DNA of 16,612 nt from NCBI GenBank assembly GCA_045128275.1, contig JBGVRH010000029.1, positions 1 through 16,612 on the forward strand, in the 5' to 3' direction. Positions 7,178 to 13,817 of this stretch are shown here, piece after piece (position 1 is the stretch's first letter; the number at the start of each line of letters is the position of its first letter). This DNA comes from CAMEON01 sp045128275. Lineage in GTDB: Bacteria; Bacillota; Clostridia; Oscillospirales; CAG-272. The notes beneath the pieces were generated by a model that was given only the letters and a program-made list of their open reading frames with translations, did no database searches and was not told where the DNA came from. Made by a program: the position numbers and the translations under genes.

Positions 7178-9781
7178 TTATCTGTATCTCTTCTTCCACT
7201 CAAACATCAGCGACATACACTCAAAGGGCGAAAGCGTATTGAGATCCACCTGCCGCAGCTCCTCGATGAGCTGCTGATCCAGCATATCGTCCATGGTGAT
7301 GGCGCCGTCGTCTACTACAGGCTTCTTGGTGCCCGTGCCCGAGGCGTCTACCGCGTCGCGGACGGCCTTGGAGGACTCCTCCACGTGAGCCAGCACCTCA
7401 CGGGCGCGCTTAATGACCTCGTTGGGCAATCCCGCCAGCTTGGCAACCTCGATACCGTAGCTGTCGTCGGTGGAGCCGCGAACGATCTTGCGGAGGAAGG
7501 TAATGGAATCCCCCCGCTTCTTGGCGGCGATGTGGTAGTTGACGATGCCGTCGTAAGACTCCTCCATGGAGGTCAGCTCGTGATAGTGGGTCGCGAATAG
7601 GGTCTTGGCGCCGATCTTGCGCCCTGCGGTGTACTCCATGATGGCGCGGGCGATGGACATACCGTCGAAGGTGGAGGTGCCGCGGCCTACTTCATCATAG
7701 ATGATGAGGCTCTTCTTGGTGGCGTTGCGCAGGATGTAGGCCACCTCGTTCATCTCCAGCATGAAGGTGGACTGACCGCTCGCCAGATCGTCGGACGCGC
7801 CCACGCGGGTGAACATCTTATCCACCACGCCCACAGAGGCCTCCACGGCGGGGACGAAGGAGCCGATCTGGGCCAGCAGGACGATGAGAGCCACCTGGCG
7901 CATATAGGTGGATTTACCCGCCATATTGGGGCCCGTGATGAGCATGAGGCGGTTGTCGCGGGTATCCAGCATGACGTCGTTGGGGACGAAGTAGCTGTCC
8001 TTCACGAACCGCTCCACCACGGGGTGGCGGCCGTCCTTGACGGTGATCACATCGCTGTCGTTGATGTCGGGGCGGACGTACTGGTAGCGGGAGGCCACGG
8101 AGGCCAGGGACTGGAAGCAGTCCAGCTCGGAGAGCAGGCGGGCGGTACGGCGCACTCTTGCTTCCCTTTGCGCCACGAAATCGCGGACTTGGTTGAACAG
8201 CTCATACTCCAGGGCGCAGAGCTTATCCTTCGCGCCCAGGATGGTAGCCTCCATGTCCTTCAGCTCCTGGGTGATGTAGCGCTCGTAGTTAGAGAGGGTC
8301 TGCTTGCGGATATAGGTATCGGGCACCATGTTCACGAAGGACTTGGAGACCTCGATGTAGTAGCCGAAGACCTTGTTGTAGCCCACCTTGAGGGTCTTGA
8401 TGCCGGTGCGCTCCTTTTCCTCGGCGGCCACCCGATCCACCCAGCTCTGCCCGTCGGTCATGATGGAACGGAGGCGATCCACCTCGGGATCGTAGCCGTC
8501 GGCGATCATACCGCCGTCACGGACGGTGAAGGGCGGCTCCTCGCAGATGGCGCGGTCAATCTCACCGCAAATATCTTCAAGGGTATCCAGCTCCCGCCAG
8601 ATGCGGGACAGCTCCTCGGAGGTGGACTCCTCCAGAAGGCGGCGCAGCTCGGGCAGTACGGCGGCGGTGGCGGATACGGCGCGGAGGTCTTTTGCGTTGG
8701 CGGTGCCGTAGACGATCTTGGTGACCAGTCGCTCCAGATCCAGCACGTGGGACAGAAGCTCCCCGATCTCCTCTCTTTTCATGAAGTTGCCGAACAGCTC
8801 CTCCACCGCCCCCTGACGGCGCAGAATGTGGGCGGGGGACAAAAGGGGATGCTCCACCCACTGGCGAAGCATGCGCGCACCGGGGGAGGTCTTGGTGCGA
8901 TCCAGCACCCACAGAAGAGAGCCCTTCTTCTCCTTAGTGCGCATGGTCTCGGTCAGCTCCAGATTGCGGCGGGTGTTCACATCCAGCTCCAGATACTGCC
9001 CCTCGCTGAAGACCTGCAATTCCTTTATGTAGGAAATATCCGACTTCTGGGTCTCGATCAGGTAATCCAGCAGTGCGCCCACGGCGCAGACGATGGCGCG
9101 GTTCTGGAGAATGTCCTCCCGGATGTTCTCACCGAACTGGGAAGCCACCAGCTCGCGGCAGGCATCGGGATCGTAGCGGTGGTTCTGGTTGTCGGAGAGC
9201 ATAGCCCCCTTGGCGTTCAGGAAGTCGGCGGCCTCGGGGAAGCGGGATTTGCCCAGATTGGAGATCACCTCGCGGGGGGCGTAGGTACCCAGCTCGTTGA
9301 TGAGGTGCTGATCCGCCTCCCCGCCGTCCAAAACGGTGGCGAAGACCTGGGCGGTGGAGATATCCGCAAAGCACACGCCGTACTCCGCGCCCGTCACGTA
9401 AAGGGAGCAGAGGTAGTTGTTCTTCTGCTCGGGCAGGAGGGTGGACTCGATGACCGTACCGGGGGTCACCACGCGGATGACCTCGCGGCGCACCAGCCCC
9501 TTGGCGGTGGCGGGATCCTCCACCTGCTCGCAGATGGCCACCTTGTAGCCCTTCTCAATGAGACGGCCGATGTAGGTATCCGCCGCGTGGAAGGGGACAC
9601 CGCACATGGGGGCGCGCTCGGCCTCCCCGCAGTCGCGACCCGTCAGGGTCAGCTCCAGCACGCGGGAGGCGGTGATGGCATCGTCAAAGAACATCTCGTA
9701 GAAATCTCCGAGACGGTAGAACAGAAGGAAATCCTTGTATTGCTCCTTGACCTCAAAATACTGCTCCATCATGGGCGTCAT
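7178..9781 (-). CDS. mutS: DNA mismatch repair protein MutS
   Basis: MutS (867 aa, close to the usual length) recognises mismatches and small loops and switches state with ATP. The mismatch-reading F-x-E is in RLGDFYEMF (F27, E29). The ABC-type ATPase has Walker A TGPNMAGKS (616–624), an ST-rich signature region ASGQSTFMLEMNE (667–679), Walker B LIIYDE (692–697), GRGTSTFDG (699–707) and FATHYHE (729–735). The C-terminus DLNTLSPFECMSLMFEWKK matches the conserved end of the family. The usual QLSLF-like clamp-binding segment before it is not visible; 815–840 reads acidic sequence instead. AAAGAGGT upstream of the ATG supports the start. The gene follows a 242-bp spacer filled by a structured repeat and is followed after 23 bases by a glycosidase. 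Confidence 0.98.
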   Translation of the reverse strand: MTPMMEQYFEVKEQYKDFLLFYRLGDFYEMFFDDAITASRVLELTLTGRDCGEAERAPMCGVPFHAADTYIGRLIEKGYKVAICEQVEDPATAKGLVRREVIRVVTPGTVIESTLLPEQKNNYLCSLYVTGAEYGVCFADISTAQVFATVLDGGEADQHLINELGTYAPREVISNLGKSRFPEAADFLNAKGAMLSDNQNHRYDPDACRELVASQFGENIREDILQNRAIVCAVGALLDYLIETQKSDISYIKELQVFSEGQYLELDVNTRRNLELTETMRTKEKKGSLLWVLDRTKTSPGARMLRQWVEHPLLSPAHILRRQGAVEELFGNFMKREEIGELLSHVLDLERLVTKIVYGTANAKDLRAVSATAAVLPELRRLLEESTSEELSRIWRELDTLEDICGEIDRAICEEPPFTVRDGGMIADGYDPEVDRLRSIMTDGQSWVDRVAAEEKERTGIKTLKVGYNKVFGYYIEVSKSFVNMVPDTYIRKQTLSNYERYITQELKDMEATILGAKDKLCALEYELFNQVRDFVAQREARVRRTARLLSELDCFQSLASVASRYQYVRPDINDSDVITVKDGRHPVVERFVKDSYFVPNDVMLDTRDNRLMLITGPNMAGKSTYMRQVALIVLLAQIGSFVPAVEASVGVVDKMFTRVGASDDLASGQSTFMLEMNEVAYILRNATKKSLIIYDEVGRGTSTFDGMSIARAIMEYTAGRKIGAKTLFATHYHELTSMEESYDGIVNYHIAAKKRGDSITFLRKIVRGSTDDSYGIEVAKLAGLPNEVIKRAREVLAHVEESSKAVRDAVDASGTGTKKPVVDDGAITMDDMLDQQLIEELRQVDLNTLSPFECMSLMFEWKKRYR

Positions 9782-9822
9782 GGCGGTGTACCTCTTTCTT
9801 AAACAAATACTCTAAGTCATCT

Positions 9823-10010
9823 AAAGCCTCCCCCTTTGGGGGAGGTGGCACGCCCTTCGGGCGTGACGGAGAGGGCAAACGGCGAAGGAACGCCCTCTCA
9901 CCCGCTTCGCGGGAGCTGTCTCGCTTCGGCTCGGTCACGACACGGCTCTGACTGCCACCGGCAGTCATTCACTACCGTGTCGCCGCTTCGCTACCCATAG
10001 GGGGAGCCTT
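9823..10010. mobile_element. compound hairpin intergenic element, MITE/REP-like
   Basis: Most of the 242-bp gap between the YlbF-family gene and mutS is one structured element. Its ends are imperfect inverted repeats: AAGCCTCCCCC (from 9824) and GGGGGAGCCTT (10000–10010), 10 of 11 matched. Inside are at least five perfect hairpins: CCTCCCCC/GGGGGAGG (9827–9845), CACGCCC/GGGCGTG (9849–9865), GAGAGGGC/GCCCTCTC (9869–9899), CCCGC/GCGGG (9901–9913), and a nested pair, CGACACGG/CCGTGTCG (9938–9982) around GACTGCC/GGCAGTC (9950–9966). It carries no gene. The design fits a non-autonomous mobile element or REP-like repeat of gut Clostridia. In the mutS transcript it would form a string of stems that could attenuate or process the mRNA. 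The mobile origin is inference. Confidence 0.65.
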
Positions 10011-10023
10011 GGGTTGTGTCAAA

Positions 10024-10428
10024 TCAATGACAGCCTCCGCAGGTAGAGCAATCGTGGGTGCAATTGCTGGGCATCTCACCCGTAATGGCGAAGGTAATGG
10101 TGTTGTTGACGGCATTCATCAGCTCGTTGACGGCCTCCTGGGCCTCCAGCAGCTCCACGTAGACGGGGGCAGCCATGATCTGATCGTACAGCTCGTTGAT
10201 GCGGTTCTGGATGGACTCCAGGAGCTGGGGGTCGAAGTCCTCGGCAGAGGCGACCTGCTGGATGGCCTTCTGCTGGACGTCATACTCGGTCATGAGGGTC
10301 TTGAGGGTGGGATCCTCCTCGTAGGCCTTGCGGGCATTCTCCATGCGGACGAGACGCTCGTCCTTCTTGAGGGCCTTACCCAGGGTGATGGCAAGCTCGA
10401 ATACGTTCTGGTTGTTGGTGGTATCCAT
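10024..10428 (-). CDS. YlbF/YmcA-family protein with C-terminal four-cysteine cluster
   Basis: A 134-aa, mostly helical protein of the YlbF/YmcA (Com_YlbF) family. The helices run through ELAITLGKALKKDERLVRMENARKAYEEDP (shown in parts: ELAITLGKAL, 11–20; ARKAYEEDP, 32–40) and end near residue 110. In Bacillus subtilis YlbF, YmcA and YaaT form the RicAFT complex, which carries Fe-S clusters and promotes RNase Y-dependent mRNA maturation and developmental switching. The C-terminus here is CTHDCSTCGGCH (123–134), a C-x3-C-x2-C-x2-C cluster that could hold a metal or Fe-S cofactor alone or with partners. Position between miaB and mutS matches ymcA (ricA) in B. subtilis. AGGAG eight bases before the ATG supports the start. 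It probably shares the miaB promoter. Confidence 0.88.
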   Translation of the reverse strand: MDTTNNQNVFELAITLGKALKKDERLVRMENARKAYEEDPTLKTLMTEYDVQQKAIQQVASAEDFDPQLLESIQNRINELYDQIMAAPVYVELLEAQEAVNELMNAVNNTITFAITGEMPSNCTHDCSTCGGCH

Positions 10429-10464
10429 GGTTATTTCTCCTGTTGATTATAATATTTTTTATTT

Positions 10465-10505
10465 GAGATCCTTCGGCTGCGCTCTGCGCGGCGCTCAGGA
10501 TGACA
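10465..10505. repeat. ATCCT…AGGAT palindromic repeat after miaB
   Basis: Starting GAGATCCTTCGG and ending TCAGGATGACA, this 41-bp unit pairs ATCCT (10468–10472) with AGGAT (10497–10501) and has GC-rich inner arms (GCTGCGC and GCGCGGC). It closely resembles a short dispersed repeat I recall from many gut Firmicutes. It fills the 87-bp gap between the miaB stop and the YlbF-family start. There is no T-run after it on the coding strand, so it is probably not an efficient terminator, but it might act in mRNA processing between the two genes. Confidence 0.5.
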
Positions 10506-10515
10506 GTCATAGTGG

Positions 10516-11940
10516 TTACTCCGCGATCTCACCCCAAAGGGCGAAGGCCTCGGTTCTCTCGATGCGGACATTCACGAACTTCCCCGTCATGTCGGGGGTT
10601 CCGTGGAAGAAGACGATCTTCCCGCCCTCGGTACGGCCGCTGTACACCTCGGGGTTGCCCTTGCTCTCACCGTCGCAGAGGACGCGGAGGGTCTTTCCTT
10701 CCATGGGCAGATTCTTCTCGGCGGCGATGGCGTTCTGGACGGCCAGCAGGCGGTCGAAGCGATTGCCCTTGACCACGTCGGGGAGCTGCTCCATCTCGGC
10801 GGCGGGAGTGCCCTTGCGGGGGGAGTAGATGAAGGAGTAGAGCATATCGAAGCGGACGGTCTCCAGCGCCTTCAGCGTGTCCTCAAACTCGGCCTCGGTC
10901 TCCCCGGGGAAGCCCACGATGATATCCGAGGTGATGACCACGTCGGGCATCTTCTCCCGCATGTAGCGGACGGTGTCCAGATATTTGGCCATATCGTAGT
11001 GGCGGTTCATAGCCTTCAGCACGCGGTCGTTGCCCGACTGCATGGGAAGATGGAAGCGGCGGGCAATGTGCTTGCCCTGCGCCATGACGTCGATGAGCTT
11101 GCGGGAGGCATCCTTGGGATGGCTGGTCATGAAGGACAGCCAAAAGTCTCCCTCGATGGCATCCAGCTCGGCCACCAGATCCGCGAAGTCGCAATCGGTG
11201 CCCTTGCCGTAGGAATTGACGTTCTGACCCAGCAGGGTGATCTCCTTGTAGCCGGCCTCCACCAGCTCACGCACCTCGCGGATAATGTCCTCCTTGGCGC
11301 GGCTCCGCTCCCGGCCTCGGCAGTAGGGCACGATGCAGTAGGAGCAGAAATTGTTACAGCCGTACATGACCGATACCCAGGCGCGGTAGCCCGACTCGCG
11401 GCGGATGGGCGCACCCTCGGCCACGGTCTTGGTAAAGTCCTCCTCGGACTCTGTGGTGATGAAGCGGCGCTTTTGTTCGACGGTGTCCCACAGCACCTTG
11501 GGGAAATGGTGAAGGGAGGCGGTGCCCAGGGTGAAGGTGACGTAGGGATACTTCATCTTCAGCTCCTCGCGGCGATGCTCCTGGGCGGTCATGCACCCGC
11601 AGACACCGATGATGAGGTCGGGATTCTTCGCGCGGATGTGCTTGTACTGGCCGATGATGGACAGGGCCTTCTTCTCTGCGTGCTCACGGATGGCGCAGGT
11701 GTTGACCATGATGAGGTCGGCCTCCTCGGGGGATGTAACGATCTCGTAGCCCATCTCCTCGGCCATACCAGCGATCTTTTCGCTGTCGGCCTCGTTCTGC
11801 TGACACCCGAAGGTCAAAACGAAGCACCCGCGGCGGCGGCCCGTGGTCTCGGCGCAGGCATCGTTCCACTCACGGACGCGGCTGACGTAAGCCTGTCGCT
11901 CGGGCAGGCTGATGGGGGGTAGGATATATTGCTTTGCCAT
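10516..11940 (-). CDS. miaB: tRNA-2-methylthio-N6-dimethylallyladenosine synthase MiaB
   Basis: MiaB (474 aa) is a radical-SAM methylthiotransferase that adds a methylthio group to i6A37 of tRNAs reading UNN codons, using two Fe-S clusters. The N-terminal cluster cysteines are in TFGCQQNEADSEKI (Cys46), NTCAIREHAEKKAL (Cys82) and GVCGCMTAQ (Cys116). The radical-SAM cluster is GCNNFCSYCIVPYCRGRERS (Cys195, Cys199, Cys202). TSHPKDASRKLI and SDIIVGFPGETEAEF are typical of the MiaB branch, and a TRAM-like tail follows (about 405–474). The ATG at 11940 is chosen because AAAAGGAG ends five bases upstream and the promoter's expected start of transcription is near 11970; an ATG 48 bases further out would lie before that point. 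It is the first gene of the leftward directon. Confidence 0.96.
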   Translation of the reverse strand: MAKQYILPPISLPERQAYVSRVREWNDACAETTGRRRGCFVLTFGCQQNEADSEKIAGMAEEMGYEIVTSPEEADLIMVNTCAIREHAEKKALSIIGQYKHIRAKNPDLIIGVCGCMTAQEHRREELKMKYPYVTFTLGTASLHHFPKVLWDTVEQKRRFITTESEEDFTKTVAEGAPIRRESGYRAWVSVMYGCNNFCSYCIVPYCRGRERSRAKEDIIREVRELVEAGYKEITLLGQNVNSYGKGTDCDFADLVAELDAIEGDFWLSFMTSHPKDASRKLIDVMAQGKHIARRFHLPMQSGNDRVLKAMNRHYDMAKYLDTVRYMREKMPDVVITSDIIVGFPGETEAEFEDTLKALETVRFDMLYSFIYSPRKGTPAAEMEQLPDVVKGNRFDRLLAVQNAIAAEKNLPMEGKTLRVLCDGESKGNPEVYSGRTEGGKIVFFHGTPDMTGKFVNVRIERTEAFALWGEIAE

Positions 11941-11976
11941 GGCGGCTCCTTTTCCTTCAAAAACAGTCTTCTTTAT

Positions 11977-12005
11977 ATTATACCGCATTTTTTAAAAATT
12001 GTCAA
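11977..12005 (-). promoter_or_regulatory. consensus sigma-A promoter for the miaB directon
   Basis: On the minus strand a perfect TTGACA (12005–12000) and a perfect TATAAT (11982–11977) are separated by exactly 17 bases of AT-rich sequence. Transcription would start near 11970, giving a short leader of about 30 bases before the miaB ATG. It is the only full-consensus promoter I see for the genes from miaB to the GH28-like gene. Confidence 0.88.
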
Positions 12006-12083
12006 GACACAAGGGCGGGGATTACGAAAAAACAAATATTTTCAAAAAATGTCGCTTCCCCCCTTTATTTCCCGGGAAGTTTA

Positions 12084-12092
12084 TGGTATAAT
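12084..12092 (+). promoter_or_regulatory. extended -10 promoter for hprK
   Basis: TGGTATAAT is a TGn extended -10 with a perfect TATAAT at 12087–12092. The -35 region about 17 bases upstream is weak (TTTATT), as is common with extended -10 promoters. Transcription would start near 12099, 28 bases before the hprK ATG. It is divergent from the miaB promoter, about 100 bp away. Confidence 0.75.
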
Positions 12093-12126
12093 GGTATCGG
12101 ATATACATTCGAAGGAGGCATGCGCC

Positions 12127-13059
12127 ATGCAAGAGACATATTCCATCCCCCTTTCGGCTCTCTGTGAGGAATTCAGCCTGGAAAAGGTCTACGTTCCCGA
12201 GAATTTTGAGAGCATCATGATCACCACCCCCGAGATCAGCCGTCCCGGTCTGGCTCTGGCGGGCTTCTACGAGATCTTCGATGCCGCCCGTATCCAGATC
12301 ATCGGATACGCCGAGCATCGCTTCATGGAGACCCTGTCTCCCGAGGTGCGCCGTCAGAATATTACCAACTATATGGAAATGAGCCCCGTCGCCGTGGTGT
12401 ATTCCACAGGCGCGCCCATCTTTGAGGAGATGCTGGAGGCCGCCGAGCGGTTGGGCGTGCCCGTCCTTCGCTCCCAGGAGAAGACCAGCCCTCTCATGGC
12501 CACCATGATCGCCTCCCTCAACAACCACCTGGGCCCCCGCATCACCCGCCACGGCGTGCTGGTGGAGGTCTACGGTGAGGGTCTGCTCCTGCTGGGCGAC
12601 AGCGGCGTGGGCAAGTCGGAAACCGCCATCGAGCTGGTCAAGCGAGGCCACCGTCTCATCGCAGACGACGCGGTGGAGATCAAGCGTGTCTCCTCCAAGA
12701 CCCTGGTGGGTACCGCTCCCGACATCATCCGCCACTACGTGGAGCTGCGCGGTATCGGCATCGTGGATGTCCGTCGCCTCTTCGGTATGGGCGCGGTCAA
12801 GATGACAGAGCGGATCGACTTGATCATCAATTTGGAGACATGGGTGCAGGGCAAGATGTACGACCGCCTGGGTCTGGACGAGGAGACCACCAACATCCTG
12901 GGCCTGGAGATCCCCTCCATCACCATCCCCGTCAAGCCCGGTCGTAACCTGGCCATCATTCTGGAGATTGCCGCCATGAACAACCGCCAGAAGAAGATGG
13001 GCTACAACACCGCCGAGGAGTTCAACAAGAAGCTCATGGGCCAGATGGGTCTGGACTGA
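12127..13059 (+). CDS. hprK: HPr kinase/phosphorylase
   Basis: HprK (310 aa, the same length as in Bacillus subtilis) phosphorylates HPr on its regulatory serine in response to glycolytic intermediates and removes it when phosphate is high. This controls catabolite repression through CcpA. The N-terminal domain covers about 1–130. The kinase domain has Walker A GDSGVGKS (157–164), ADDAVEIKR (179–187), and the family signature ELRGIGIVDVRRLFG (206–220), followed by VKMTERIDLIINLE (224–237). AAGGAGG eight bases before the ATG supports this start. Another ATG seven bases upstream is out of frame, and an in-frame ATG at 12091 lies before the expected transcript start. No HPr or PTS gene is in the window. 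The PPTase gene follows after one base. Confidence 0.97.
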   Translation: MQETYSIPLSALCEEFSLEKVYVPENFESIMITTPEISRPGLALAGFYEIFDAARIQIIGYAEHRFMETLSPEVRRQNITNYMEMSPVAVVYSTGAPIFEEMLEAAERLGVPVLRSQEKTSPLMATMIASLNNHLGPRITRHGVLVEVYGEGLLLLGDSGVGKSETAIELVKRGHRLIADDAVEIKRVSSKTLVGTAPDIIRHYVELRGIGIVDVRRLFGMGAVKMTERIDLIINLETWVQGKMYDRLGLDEETTNILGLEIPSITIPVKPGRNLAIILEIAAMNNRQKKMGYNTAEEFNKKLMGQMGLD

Positions 13060-13060
13060 T

Positions 13061-13768
13061 ATGGCCTACCGCCTCTACCTCATCGTCCGTCCCACCCCCG
13101 CCGAGGAGGATATCCCCGCTCTGCGGCTCCTTTTGGAAAAGTCCTTTCCCAATAAGGAAAATATACCCTATCTTGACGCTCTGCACGGCAGTCCCGATCA
13201 CCCCGCCATCCCCCGCGTGGTTGCCCAGCGACTGGGAGCCTTGTCCCTGCTTCCCTCTCTGCTGGAGGCGGCAGGCATGGATCCCACCCCCCTCGTCCTC
13301 CGCCGAAACGGTCACGGCAGACCCCACTGCGAAGTCCCCGACGGCTCTCCCGTGGGCTTCGACTTCAACCTCTCCCACTCGTCCGCCCATATGGCGGGCG
13401 CGCTCCTGGTGGGGGACGGCAAGGTCGGCGTGGACGTGGAGGGATCCATCCCCCCCAAGCGTGCCCTGCCCCTGATCCGTCGGTTCTGCACCGAGGGAGA
13501 GCTGGCTATGCTGGCAGACCTCCCCGATGACGAGTCCCTTGCCGCCCGCTTCTTCACCTCCACCTGGGTGGAGCGGGAGGCCATCGCCAAGCAGGACGGC
13601 GGCGGGATGCCCCTGCGCTTTGACACGGCCAAGCTCCCCGAGGGCATCATGCTGTGGAGCGGGCATCTCCCCCACACCGATACGGCGATCGCCCTCTGCG
13701 CGCCTTTGCAGAACGCGCCCGCGGCTCCCCGTCTGCTTCCCGATTCCCTGCCCGTTCAATTTCCATAA
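13061..13768 (+). CDS. Sfp-type 4'-phosphopantetheinyl transferase
   Basis: This 235-aa enzyme transfers the phosphopantetheine arm of CoA to a serine of a carrier protein. Motifs include NLSHSSAHMAGAL (103–115), GVDVE (123–127, with Mg-binding D125 and E127), and FTSTWVEREAIAKQDG (165–180). In the last motif the family pattern WxxKEAxxK reads W169-V-E-R172-E173-A-I-A-K177, so the first lysine is replaced by arginine. Length fits Sfp-type rather than the short AcpS type, so it may serve a dedicated carrier protein or replace AcpS; no carrier protein or synthase gene is nearby. It starts one base after the hprK TGA without a strong ribosome binding site of its own, suggesting coupling to hprK. 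A terminator follows directly. Confidence 0.88.
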   Translation: MAYRLYLIVRPTPAEEDIPALRLLLEKSFPNKENIPYLDALHGSPDHPAIPRVVAQRLGALSLLPSLLEAAGMDPTPLVLRRNGHGRPHCEVPDGSPVGFDFNLSHSSAHMAGALLVGDGKVGVDVEGSIPPKRALPLIRRFCTEGELAMLADLPDDESLAARFFTSTWVEREAIAKQDGGGMPLRFDTAKLPEGIMLWSGHLPHTDTAIALCAPLQNAPAAPRLLPDSLPVQFP

Positions 13769-13774
13769 AGAGAA

Positions 13775-13817
13775 ACCTCCCCATCACGGAAAGCCCGTTG
13801 TGGGGAGGTCATTTTTT
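13775..13817. terminator. bidirectional intrinsic terminator between converging genes
   Basis: ACCTCCCCA (13775–13783) pairs with TGGGGAGGT (13801–13809), with an inner ACGG/CCGT pairing. On the plus strand CATTTTTT follows, giving a classic terminator for hprK-PPTase. On the minus strand the same stem is followed by TTTCTCTTT, so it can also end the amidase transcript. The plus-strand T-run overlaps the amidase stop codon. Confidence 0.88.

Noticed and set aside
8024..9802. A 592-codon plus-strand frame opposite mutS
   Set aside because: Same mirror-frame effect; mutS has all family motifs on the other strand.
10446..10451. A TATAAT on the minus strand before the YlbF-family gene
   Set aside because: There is no matching -35 box, and transcription would start inside the ribosome binding site. 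It is probably chance in AT-rich sequence.
10603..11922. A 439-codon plus-strand frame opposite miaB
   Set aside because: Antisense shadow with no motif; miaB is certain.
12120..12167. An ATG at 12120 as a start for a small protein or for hprK
   Set aside because: It is out of frame with hprK by seven bases. The AAGGAGG is well spaced for the ATG at 12127, which gives the exact family N-terminus.
12022..12735. A 237-codon minus-strand frame opposite hprK
   Set aside because: Mirror frame of a certain gene that also crosses the hprK promoter.
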